9,913 bases of DNA from NCBI GenBank assembly GCA_964358085.1, contig CAYHNU010000025.1:1-9913 (forward strand), given 5' to 3'. Both the position numbers and the translations under genes were made by a program. Source of the DNA: GWC2-45-19 sp964358085. GTDB taxonomy: Bacteria > Patescibacteriota > Microgenomatia > CAZETR01 > Amesbacteraceae. Below, piece after piece: positions 1-5,814 of the stretch; the stretch's first letter is position 1; each line of letters begins with the position of its first letter. Below the pieces are notes generated by a model. That model did not search any database, had not been told where the DNA came from, and was given only the letters and a program-made list of their open reading frames with translations.

Positions 1-1
1 G

Positions 2-40
2 GATTTTGTACAACTGAAAAAAGCAATGGAGTTGCTGTAA
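2..40 (+). CDS. Possible 3' end of an upstream coding sequence
   Basis: One frame is open from the window edge to a TAA at 38-40 and would end in DFVQLKKAMELL, which has the composition of an amphipathic C-terminal helix. A second frame is also open, to a TAA at 46-48, so the choice rests only on composition. The product cannot be identified from 12 residues. Confidence 0.22.
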   Translation, partial: DFVQLKKAMELL

Positions 41-57
41 TAGCGTAATGTGGATTG

Positions 58-207
58 GTGAATATTGTTGAGGTTTTTCTTAATTATAGAGAAGCTTTAG
101 CGGCAGGGGTGTTTTTGTTGACTGCCCCGTTGGTGTGGGCTATCAATGAAGCTCTACCACAGGCTGGCCAGATGATTGAGGCGCAGTTGAGCCAGAGGCC
201 AAAGTAG
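58..207 (+). CDS. Possible small hydrophobic protein
   Basis: A frame open from the in-frame TAA at 46-48 to the TAG at 205-207 gives about 49 residues from GTG 58 (TTG 55 is an alternative). The middle (about residues 14-30, AAGVFLLTAPLVWAI) is hydrophobic enough for a single membrane segment, and the C-terminus is polar (EAQLSQRPK). There is no clear Shine-Dalgarno and I recognise no family. The -35 element of the rpmE promoter lies inside its last codons. It could be a real membrane micropeptide or chance; nothing else occupies 41-207. Confidence 0.3.
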   Translation: MNIVEVFLNYREALAAGVFLLTAPLVWAINEALPQAGQMIEAQLSQRPK

Positions 208-215
208 GGTATAAT
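187..215 (+). promoter_or_regulatory. Promoter of rpmE-prfA, giving a probably leaderless mRNA
   Basis: A -35 TTGAGC (187-192) is followed after exactly 17 bp by a perfect -10 TATAAT (210-215). Only 8 nt separate the -10 from the ATG at 224, so with the usual -10 to start-site distance the transcript would begin at or within a few nucleotides of the start codon. No Shine-Dalgarno fits in that space. Confidence 0.8.
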
Positions 216-223
216 TTACCTTG

Positions 224-553
224 ATGAAAGCGAGTGGGCACCCCATTTATTATCCTGAAGCTAAGGTGGTTTGCGCGTGCGGCAACACGTTTACTACGGG
301 TTCAACAAAGCCGGAGATCCGGGTAGAAATTTGTGCGAAGTGTCATCCGTTCTTTACGGGGGAGATGAGGTTTGTAGATACTTTGGGTCGGGTGGAAAGG
401 TTCCAACAGAAGCAGGCCCTTCACGGTGTTGGCGGTAAACAGATTTCTAAAAAGCAAAAGAAGCTATTGAAGAAAGCACAGGAAGATGCGGAGGAAGAGG
501 CCCGGCCGAAGACGATTCGAGAAATGCTGGAAAGGGTGAAAGCGAAAGCTTAG
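224..553 (+). CDS. rpmE: Ribosomal protein bL31 with basic C-terminal extension
   Basis: This is a large-subunit ribosomal protein of the bL31 family. Its 109 residues begin in the family manner (M-K-x-x-x-H-P). They carry the zinc-ribbon cysteines C17, C19, C37 and C40, the block TKPEIRVEICAKCHPFFTG (28-46), and the FVDTxGRVERF block that closes the core. The usual protein is about 65-75 residues. Here roughly 40 further residues rich in Lys, Arg and Glu follow (from about residue 64, KQALHGVGGKQ onward), probably a helical rRNA-binding tail. TTG 221 is in frame just upstream, but ATG 224 gives the canonical N-terminus and fits a leaderless transcript. prfA follows after 12 bp, a common rpmE-prfA pairing, so the two are probably co-transcribed. 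The four-cysteine form implies zinc binding. Confidence 0.95.
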   Translation: MKASGHPIYYPEAKVVCACGNTFTTGSTKPEIRVEICAKCHPFFTGEMRFVDTLGRVERFQQKQALHGVGGKQISKKQKKLLKKAQEDAEEEARPKTIREMLERVKAKA

Positions 554-565
554 ATAAGGGGCGTG

Positions 566-1336
566 ATGGACTATTTTGAGTGGAAAAAACTGCGGGAAAG
601 CAAAAGCCCAGAAGAACAGAGCTTTAATGCGGTGATTTTGGAGGTACGGCCAGGAGTGGGAGGGGACGAGGCCAAGATTTGGGCTGAGGATCTCGTTAGA
701 ATGTATCAGCGCTTTGCACAGTTGAACAGTTGGACAGTTGAACAGTTGGACAGTGGTGTCGTTAAGATTAAAGGGAAAGGGGCGTATGGGCGGATGAAAT
801 GGGAAACGGGGGTGCACCGGGTGCAGAGGGTCCCGGCGACCGAAAAAGCCGGGAGGATACACACATCTACGGCTTCGGTAGTGGTACTGCCTGAAATTCC
901 GGAAACGCAAATTGTAGTCAGGGATGATGAATTGCTGTGGGAATTCACGACCGGGGGAGGCCATGGTGGTCAAAATGTAAATAAAGTGGCCACGGCGGTG
1001 CGGCTGACTCACAAACCGACGGGAATAGTGGTGCAGTCTAGGCAAGAGAGATCGCAGGAGCAAAACAGGAAAATTGCTTTGTCATTGTTACGGTCGCAAT
1101 TGTGGGATGTAGAGCAGGAAAAAAAGAGATCAGCGCTCAGCGCTCAGCGCTCAATGATAGGACGGAGCATGCGGTCGGAGAAAATTAGGACATACAACTA
1201 TCCCCAGAACCGGGTGACGGATCATAGAATTGGAAAGAGCTGGTACAAGTTGGACAAAATAATTGAGGGGGACTTATTTGATCTCGCTGACGACAACTCC
1301 GGCAGCGATGACGGCGGTGCCGACGAGAAAGGGTAA
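566..1336 (+). CDS. prfA: Peptide chain release factor 1 lacking N-terminal domain 1
   Basis: RF1 reads UAA and UAG in the ribosomal A site and triggers peptidyl-tRNA hydrolysis. The 256-residue protein starts near the superdomain entry motif (LEVRPGVGGDEAKIWAEDLVRMY, about 25-47). It carries the RF1 codon-recognition tripeptide P90-A91-T92 in RVQRVPATE, the catalytic G134-G135-Q136 in GGGHGGQNVNK, and the RTYNYPQNRVTDHRIG block (208-223). RF1 proteins are usually about 355-365 residues; the missing part is the N-terminal helical domain 1. No upstream in-frame sequence supplies it, since rpmE ends 12 bp before. GTG 563 is an alternative start, and a short purine run (556-561) may serve as ribosome site. 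Two tandem repeats encode residues 52-63 and 189-196. The acidic, Gly-rich tail (about 241-256) is antisense to the 3' end of the convergent transporter gene. PAT rather than SPF rules out RF2. Confidence 0.93.
   Translation: MDYFEWKKLRESKSPEEQSFNAVILEVRPGVGGDEAKIWAEDLVRMYQRFAQLNSWTVEQLDSGVVKIKGKGAYGRMKWETGVHRVQRVPATEKAGRIHTSTASVVVLPEIPETQIVVRDDELLWEFTTGGGHGGQNVNKVATAVRLTHKPTGIVVQSRQERSQEQNRKIALSLLRSQLWDVEQEKKRSALSAQRSMIGRSMRSEKIRTYNYPQNRVTDHRIGKSWYKLDKIIEGDLFDLADDNSGSDDGGADEKG
719..754 (+). repeat. Octamer tandem repeat inside prfA
   Basis: CAGTTGAA and CAGTTGGA alternate for 4.5 units of 8 bp, the last unit partial. The repeat is in the coding frame and encodes residues 52-63 (QLNSWTVEQLDS), covering a strand of the codon-recognition domain. 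A Trp usual in RF1 (as in RRWRVE) is retained as SWTVE. Confidence 0.9.
1131..1153 (+). repeat. Heptamer tandem repeat inside prfA
   Basis: Three perfect copies of CAGCGCT plus CA. The repeat encodes SALSAQRS (residues 189-196), in the segment that precedes the conserved RTYNYPQNRVTDHR block. Because seven is not a multiple of three, each copy is read in a different frame, and three copies plus 2 bp keep the gene open. Confidence 0.9.
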
Positions 1337-2155
1337 AGTAATGGGCTCGTGTAACCAGAGGTAGGCTAGGGGGGTGGCAAATAGGGGCTGGAGATAGGTA
1401 AAAACGTTAGCTTCGGAGGTTTCGATGGATTTTTGGGCCCGCTGGAAAAGAAAATAAGCCAGAGCGCCAGAAAAGACGGCCATGTAAATGACGCCGAGGT
1501 GAGCTGATAAGTTATTAGTTATTGGTTCATAGTTCATAGAACGAGAAAAGAAAAATATTACGGACATGGAGAGAAAACCGATGAAGAAGTTCGAGGTAGT
1601 AATAAGCAGGGGTGAAAGTTGGTGCCGGAGAAGTTTTTTGGAGAGAATAAGATAGGCGACCCAAACTACGTCGGCAGCTACGACCAGGAGATTCCCGGTT
1701 AGTGAGCCAGAAAGGGGTTGAAAAACAATAATAATGGAACCAACGAAGGCAATAGCGATGCCGATTTTTTCGCGACGAGTGACGCGGTCTTTGAGGAACC
1801 ACCAAGCGGCCAGGGTAGAGAGGATGGGAGAAACCGATGAGAGAAGGGAGGCGTCAACAGACGTAGTTAGGCTAAAGCCCCAGAAAAGTAACAGTAACTG
1901 TAAACTGGTTCCGGTAAGTCCGCAGATAACCAGATAAAACCAATCGATAGGTTTGAAGTGGGATAATTTGAGCCAAAAGCGGGACTCGAAAATGAAGAGT
2001 AAAGGAATAAGAACTAAGGAGGTCAGGAAAAAGCGGTAGGTGAGGAAGACGATGGGATCAAAGTAACCAAGAGTAAATTTGATCACCGGACCAGCAAATC
2101 CCCAAATAGCAACAGCTATGAGAAGAAGGATGTAAGCTCGGACTCTGGCAGACAT
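1274..2155 (-). CDS. EamA/DMT-superfamily membrane transporter
   Basis: A 293-residue polytopic protein with about ten hydrophobic segments arranged as two EamA halves (about 8-145 and 152-290). Typical features include an N-terminal AIWGFAGPVIK, the SSVSPILSTLAAWWFLKDRV helix pair at the end of the first half, and the matching LQPLFATPLAYLWLHEPIT in the second half. The family exports amino acids, nucleotides or other small metabolites; the substrate cannot be read from sequence. It lies 19 bp after hisS on the same strand and is probably the last gene of that operon. The gap is mostly TTTCTAA repeats and shows no ribosome site. Residues about 206-220 (SMNYEPITNNLSAHL), a loop between membrane helices, are encoded by degenerate heptamers. 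Its last 21 codons overlap the 3' end of prfA tail to tail. Confidence 0.9.
   Translation of the reverse strand: MSARVRAYILLLIAVAIWGFAGPVIKFTLGYFDPIVFLTYRFFLTSLVLIPLLFIFESRFWLKLSHFKPIDWFYLVICGLTGTSLQLLLLFWGFSLTTSVDASLLSSVSPILSTLAAWWFLKDRVTRREKIGIAIAFVGSIIIVFQPLSGSLTGNLLVVAADVVWVAYLILSKKLLRHQLSPLLITTSNFFIGFLSMSVIFFFSRSMNYEPITNNLSAHLGVIYMAVFSGALAYFLFQRAQKSIETSEANVFTYLQPLFATPLAYLWLHEPITLPFLVGTAVIAAGVVVSEIK
1504..1538. repeat. Degenerate heptamer array inside the EamA gene
   Basis: Five 7-bp units in plus-strand order: CTGATAA, GTTATTA, GTTATTG, GTTCATA, GTTCATA. The array is translated on the minus strand as part of a loop between membrane segments. The units resemble those in the Ig-like protein gene at 7027-7054. 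Confidence 0.8.
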
Positions 2156-2164
2156 GGCGCAAAA

Positions 2165-2192
2165 TTTCTAATTTCTAATTTTTAATTTCTAA
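2165..2192. repeat. TTTCTAA heptamer array at the hisS 3' end
   Basis: Four 7-bp units: TTTCTAA, TTTCTAA, TTTTTAA, TTTCTAA. On the minus strand the array supplies the TAG stop of hisS (2175-2177) and its last codons (L-E-I-K-N). It then fills most of the gap before the EamA gene. Confidence 0.9.
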
Positions 2193-3392
2193 ATAACTTA
2201 TTAATTCTTCAATTTTCAATTCTTTCTGTTCGCCCGTCTTCATGTCTTTAAGTTTTATTGTGTCTTTTGCGGCTTCTTCCGGTCCCAAAATCGCTACAAA
2301 GGAGATCCCTTTTACGTTGGCATATTTTAACTGCTTTTCGAGTTTTGTTCGGTCATCGGGGTATAGTTCAACCCCTCCCCCGGCCTTTCGTAATTTTGTA
2401 CTCAATTCTATTGATTTATCGAGTAACTCCGGAGAGAATATAGTAACTAAAACGCGGGTGGAAGTGGGGGAAATATTTGACCAGAGGTTAAGTTCCTCGA
2501 TAACGTCACAGATGCGGTCTAGCCCTAAAGTGGTGCCGACAGCTGGCAAGTCCGGCCCGCCGAGAGATTTAATCAGATTGTCATAGCGGCCACCTCCGGT
2601 GATAGAGCCGATTTTTGGTTCAGTGACAATGGTTTCGAAAATGGCGCCGGTATAATAGTCCAGGCCACGGACGAGGCGGGGATCGAACTGAACGTTTTTG
2701 GCTCCCAGTTTTTGGGCCAGGTTAATAACTTGTTGCAAGTTTTCGTCTGGTTGAGTAGACTCCAGACCAGTAAAAATGTTTTGAATTTCATCTACGGATA
2801 TACCTTTTTGGGATAACTCTTGTTTAACTTCGTCTACTGATTTTTTGTCCAGTTTGTCAATTGTTTGCAAGACTGATAAATCTTTGGTGATACTAAACAA
2901 TATCTGGCGGGAATTGACGCGAATCTTAAAGTCTTTAAAACCGAGAGCTGTGAGAGAGTCGGAAATGACGGCCAGAATTTCGGCGTCGGTCAGAGGAGAT
3001 GTAGATCCTACTGTATCTACATCGCATTGATAAAACTCGCGGTAGCGGCCTTTTTGAGTATTTTCGGCCCGGAAAGCGGGTTGGATTTGGTAGCGCTTGA
3101 ACGGTTTGGGAAGGCTTGGATATTGGCCCATAACTCTGGCCAGGGGCACAGTCAGATCATATTTGAGGCCTATATCGCGACCTCCCGGATCTTTAAACAG
3201 ATACATCAATTTCTCTGCTTCCTGGCCGTACTTTCCGGTAAGGACTTCAGCGTATTCGAGAGTGGGGGTTTGCAGCTCGGAAAAACCATATTTTTCAAAT
3301 ACTCCTTTTAAGATGTTTATGACACGCGAACGGATGGCCATGGTTTGTGGCAAAAAATCCCGAAAGCCCTTGAGAGTTTGGGGTGTTGTCAT
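2175..3392 (-). CDS. hisS: Histidyl-tRNA synthetase
   Basis: This class II aminoacyl-tRNA synthetase charges tRNA-His; 405 residues is close to the usual 420 or so. Visible elements: KGFRDFLP at the N-terminus, motif 2 at about 98-126 with FRAENTQKGRYREFYQCDVD, the HisRS signature LVRGLDYYTGAIFE (240-253), GGGRYDNL (266-273), motif 3 AVGTTLGLDRI (284-294), and an anticodon-binding domain from about 312. The motif 2 wording REFYQCDVD is closer to archaeal/eukaryotic HisRS than to the RQFHQLGCE seen in E. coli. The ATG at 3390-3392 is preceded by AAGGA (3399-3403, minus strand) at good spacing, one of the few clear ribosome sites here. The upstream unknown gene stops 3 bp before the ATG, and tRNA-His with a T-box leader lies further upstream. 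The C-terminus is supplied by the TTTCTAA repeats. Confidence 0.96.
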   Translation of the reverse strand: MTTPQTLKGFRDFLPQTMAIRSRVINILKGVFEKYGFSELQTPTLEYAEVLTGKYGQEAEKLMYLFKDPGGRDIGLKYDLTVPLARVMGQYPSLPKPFKRYQIQPAFRAENTQKGRYREFYQCDVDTVGSTSPLTDAEILAVISDSLTALGFKDFKIRVNSRQILFSITKDLSVLQTIDKLDKKSVDEVKQELSQKGISVDEIQNIFTGLESTQPDENLQQVINLAQKLGAKNVQFDPRLVRGLDYYTGAIFETIVTEPKIGSITGGGRYDNLIKSLGGPDLPAVGTTLGLDRICDVIEELNLWSNISPTSTRVLVTIFSPELLDKSIELSTKLRKAGGGVELYPDDRTKLEKQLKYANVKGISFVAILGPEEAAKDTIKLKDMKTGEQKELKIEELISYLEIKN

Positions 3393-3395
3393 TAC

Positions 3396-4220
3396 TTATC
3401 CTTCTGATAAAAAATATAACACTGGCAGGAGAGAAATGCCATAACGACTACGCAAGATTTCGGTAGTTTGGGCAGATTGGGGTTTTTCTTCCCAATTGAC
3501 CCAGACTGGATTGGGAAAGATTGAAGTTTGTTGTAAAGCAGAAAAAATCATACCTTCGGCCGCATATGAAGCTATCACTCTTTTAAGGATTTCTACGCGC
3601 TCAACCTTATCAGCTTTACTATCTAGACCAACATGATTAATTAGTCTGTTCATCCAGTATAAATAGATATTTCTTGGTACGAGCTTAATATTGGTGTAAA
3701 TTAAGTCAAAAAAAAGTTGATACTCCTTTTTGTAGGGTGCCATTAATGAGGTAAACAAAATAACTTTGGGAGTTGTGGGTCCATATATTTTTACCGCTCT
3801 GCCCATTAACAGTCGTGCAAATTCTTCAGAGAGTCTCTTGATTTTTGTTTTCCCTAAAATTTGGCTGGATTTTGGAAAGAGATATAAACCGTTAGTGTCG
3901 GCAACTATTTTAGTATAGGTAAATTGAGAGTTGGATGCGACAATTGAATTTTGAAACCATTTTTCATTCTCGATCTGGGTAGTCAGACGAGGCAGTTCCG
4001 TGAATTTGTCTAGCTTCTTCCCGTTGACTACGGTCTGAATATCAATATCAAAGTTAATCCATCGCCCCAGAATGGGATCGGTTGCTATCTGGCGGGGTGG
4101 ACATTCCCAACTGAAAAATGAAATTTTTTGTTTGTTATTACAAAGCTCAACAAACCCCTCCCAATTTTGCGCAGGATAAGTGAGTCGGTTTTTGATGCGG
4201 TTAAGAGTTTTTTGGTTCAT
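3396..4220 (-). CDS. Unknown protein, shorter paralog of the adjacent upstream gene
   Basis: This 274-residue soluble-looking protein belongs to no family I recognise. It aligns by eye to residues about 160-410 of the 417-residue neighbour. Shared landmarks in order: W38-x-C40-P41-P42; a stretch PRLTTQIENEKW followed by Y102-T-K-x-x-A-D108; an aromatic LYLFP; and Y219-A-x-E-G223 followed by a Trp and a hydrophobic C-terminal strand (SLLPVLYFL). Clustering of conserved W, C, P, Y, K, D and E suggests an enzyme, but no reaction can be assigned. The gene starts 2 bp after the upstream stop and ends 3 bp before hisS, whose Shine-Dalgarno lies in its last codons. It has no ribosome site of its own, so translational coupling is likely. 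Confidence 0.85.
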   Translation of the reverse strand: MNQKTLNRIKNRLTYPAQNWEGFVELCNNKQKISFFSWECPPRQIATDPILGRWINFDIDIQTVVNGKKLDKFTELPRLTTQIENEKWFQNSIVASNSQFTYTKIVADTNGLYLFPKSSQILGKTKIKRLSEEFARLLMGRAVKIYGPTTPKVILFTSLMAPYKKEYQLFFDLIYTNIKLVPRNIYLYWMNRLINHVGLDSKADKVERVEILKRVIASYAAEGMIFSALQQTSIFPNPVWVNWEEKPQSAQTTEILRSRYGISLLPVLYFLSEG

Positions 4221-4222
4221 AG

Positions 4223-5476
4223 TTAAAAATCATCAACTATTCTTCCCTCTTTTTTCTCGCGTAGCACAAATATTTTGGGCAGTGAGGGTAGACCCTTAGC
4301 TTTTCTAAGCGCATCGATGATTGCACTTCTCCGGGTAGATTCGTTCCAGGCAAGAATAACGTTGTCGTCAAATGCCTGGTAAAGAATGTATCCCTCTATG
4401 GCATATTGGCGAATAACATCTTCAGCTAATGGCCTTAAGTAGGGTTTAAGAGAATCAGATAGGTGGGTATGCTTGGTAATGACATCCAACTCCGTTTCTA
4501 ATGTATTTGGGGGAAGATATGTAAGTAACTGTTCGATAGAAGTTTGTTTGTAAAGCTCAATTGCGGTACGGAATAAGTCCGATCCAATTAAATCCGACCA
4601 GTTTCTAACTAGAATTCCTGGAGATTCGACTAGCTGGTCTAACGCTTGTTGGGTATATCTTGAATAGGCATAAATATTACCCAAAACGGATGTTTCCCCA
4701 TCTATTTCAATAGACGGTGGGTAGAGGCAAAAAGGATTATCGTCTGCAATGGCCTTGGTATACCTCAAACCGCTTCCGGTTTCTGCAATTGCTTTAGACA
4801 GGTCTCTTTCAAGCTGAACACGTGGATAAAGGCGGTAATCTTCCCGAAAGCATCTTTCTAAATCAAGGCGGTTAAATGAGCGGTAAAGCTTATTTGATTT
4901 TGGGTCGAGCTGAAGAGGTGAACTGGGTGGACAAATCCAATTTAGGACAATTGGCTTTTCACCATTTAATATTCCGTTGCGGATGAGTTGCCTAATTCTT
5001 CCTGGTCGTTCAGAAGGGGCGACAGAATTTTTCTGAACGAACTCCTGAAACTTTCTGGCTGATGCCTCGGCCTTTGTAAGATTGTCCCTGTCTATTTTGC
5101 GAATTTGAATTGGCGCTCTGCCTACCGAAGCTTTGGTAACTATGGCAATGAGGAGTTGTAAGGGTTCAGTTTGAGTGGTTGTAACCGAAAGATTTTTAGA
5201 AGTAAGAAAGTCAGTGAAATCATCTGAATCTGATGCAGAAAAGAGTGCAATTTTTGTCTTCACTCTTTGACTTGGATCTCTGCCAGAGAGAGTGACAAGG
5301 TTGCCTCGGCTGCTCTCCCGAATAACAGTATTGATAAATAAGTTTTCGGCGACTGAACTTTGGGGAGGAAGTCTCTTATATTCATAACCGCGCGTAACAT
5401 ATCTTTTGGCAGCACGAAACAGCGGGCCTCCAAAACCCGATTCTGATATAACAAAATATTTGGTAGTTTCCGGCAT
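4223..5476 (-). CDS. Unknown protein, longer paralog, starting 2 nt after tRNA-His
   Basis: A 417-residue protein if read from the ATG at 5474-5476. A longer open frame continues upstream to 5650, but that part is the tRNA-His gene and its leader read as protein, so it is excluded. The N-terminal part (about 1-155) has alternating strands and helices (TKYFVISESGFGG, TKIALFSASDSDDF, LQLLIAIVTKASVG) and has no counterpart in the paralog. The C-terminal part (about 160-410) shares W180-x-C182-P-P184, Y239-T-K-x-x-A-D245, FCLYPPS, Y358-A-x-E-G362 and a late Trp with the next gene. I do not recognise the family. Position between tRNA-His and hisS under a T-box-type leader suggests a role linked to histidine or to tRNA-His. 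The start has no Shine-Dalgarno. Confidence 0.8.
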   Translation of the reverse strand: MPETTKYFVISESGFGGPLFRAAKRYVTRGYEYKRLPPQSSVAENLFINTVIRESSRGNLVTLSGRDPSQRVKTKIALFSASDSDDFTDFLTSKNLSVTTTQTEPLQLLIAIVTKASVGRAPIQIRKIDRDNLTKAEASARKFQEFVQKNSVAPSERPGRIRQLIRNGILNGEKPIVLNWICPPSSPLQLDPKSNKLYRSFNRLDLERCFREDYRLYPRVQLERDLSKAIAETGSGLRYTKAIADDNPFCLYPPSIEIDGETSVLGNIYAYSRYTQQALDQLVESPGILVRNWSDLIGSDLFRTAIELYKQTSIEQLLTYLPPNTLETELDVITKHTHLSDSLKPYLRPLAEDVIRQYAIEGYILYQAFDDNVILAWNESTRRSAIIDALRKAKGLPSLPKIFVLREKKEGRIVDDF

Positions 5477-5478
5477 AG

Positions 5479-5551
5479 GGTAGGTGAGGGGAATCGGACC
5501 CCCATTTTCAGCTCCACAAGCTGACGTGCGAACCATTGCACTACACCCACC
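5479..5551 (-). tRNA. tRNA-His (anticodon GTG)
   Basis: Read on the minus strand it folds fully. The 7-bp acceptor stem (GTGGGTG/CACCTAC) has one G-U pair, and the D stem is GTGC/GCAC. The anticodon stem TCAGC/GCTGA is perfect around loop TTGTGGA with anticodon GTG, and the T stem is GGGGG/CCCCT. The T loop is TCCGATT rather than the usual TTC form. The histidine identity elements are encoded: an extra G at position -1 (5551) opposite discriminator C73 (5479). CCA is not encoded; the next bases are C, T and then the ATG of the downstream gene. No convincing promoter is visible between the T-box terminator and this gene. Confidence 0.96.
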
Positions 5552-5790
5552 ACACTTCGTCCCGATGTCCATCGGGACTACGAGGTGGCAAGCCATCCTC
5601 CTTCGCCAAGGCTTCGGCGGGCAAAGAAAAACCTCCCGTTCTTTACGCACGAAAGGATCGTGAGTAAGGAACGAGAGGCGTCTTATATACCCAGCCGCAT
5701 CTTACTTTTCGCCTTAGTTCATTTGAACTGCGGCTCAAAGAGCGATTGCTGGCGGGTTGTTCACGTTTTATGGAAAAAAGCCATGTGAAC
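5552..5790 (-). other. Structured untranslated leader between T-box terminator and tRNA-His
   Basis: About 240 nt without a supported gene. On the minus strand it starts with a hairpin closed by GTTCAC/GTGAAC around ATGG/CCAT (5757-5790). Next comes a 7-bp helix AGCCGCA/TGCGGCT enclosing a GTTCA/TGAAC hairpin. It continues with a GC-rich imperfect palindrome (about 5601-5621) and ends with a perfect 9-bp inverted repeat just upstream of the tRNA. TATATA (GGGTATATAAG, minus strand) resembles a -10 but has no partner -35, so a separate tRNA promoter is only weakly supported. Confidence 0.5.
5559..5578. repeat. Perfect 9-bp inverted repeat
   Basis: GTCCCGATG and CATCGGGAC flank a 2-nt loop, 8 bp upstream of the tRNA-His 5' end. 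The core CCCGATG/CATCGGG recurs at 5828-5844 in the T-box leader, so this looks like a dispersed REP-like palindrome family. Confidence 0.75.
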
Positions 5791-5814
5791 AAAAAAAGAC
5801 CGCTTCCCGCGGTC
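5791..5814 (-). terminator. Intrinsic terminator overlapping the T-box sequence
   Basis: On the minus strand, GACCGC and GCGGTC pair around GGGAA and are followed by seven T residues (5791-5797). The 5' arm is part of the T-box sequence, so the terminator and an antiterminator exclude each other. A possible antiterminator pairs AAAGGA with UCUUUU from the U tract and CGC with GCG. It is short, so the switch may be weak or tuned. Confidence 0.85.

Noticed and set aside
464..1063. A 199-residue minus-strand open frame across prfA
   Set aside because: It is antisense to rpmE and prfA, which have clear family motifs, and its composition is that of a shadow frame.
719..1538. CRISPR array
   Set aside because: The repeats are direct 7-8 bp units without spacers and lie in coding frames.
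4223..5476. Cyclodipeptide synthase for the unknown paralogs, based on Y-A-x-E-G
   Set aside because: The spacing resembles the Tyr/Glu pair of that family, but the N-terminal catalytic Ser motif and overall length do not match.
5477..5650. N-terminal 58-residue extension of the 417-residue protein in the same frame
   Set aside because: This stretch contains the complete tRNA-His gene and its upstream palindrome; the Cys- and Arg-rich translation is tRNA sequence read as protein.
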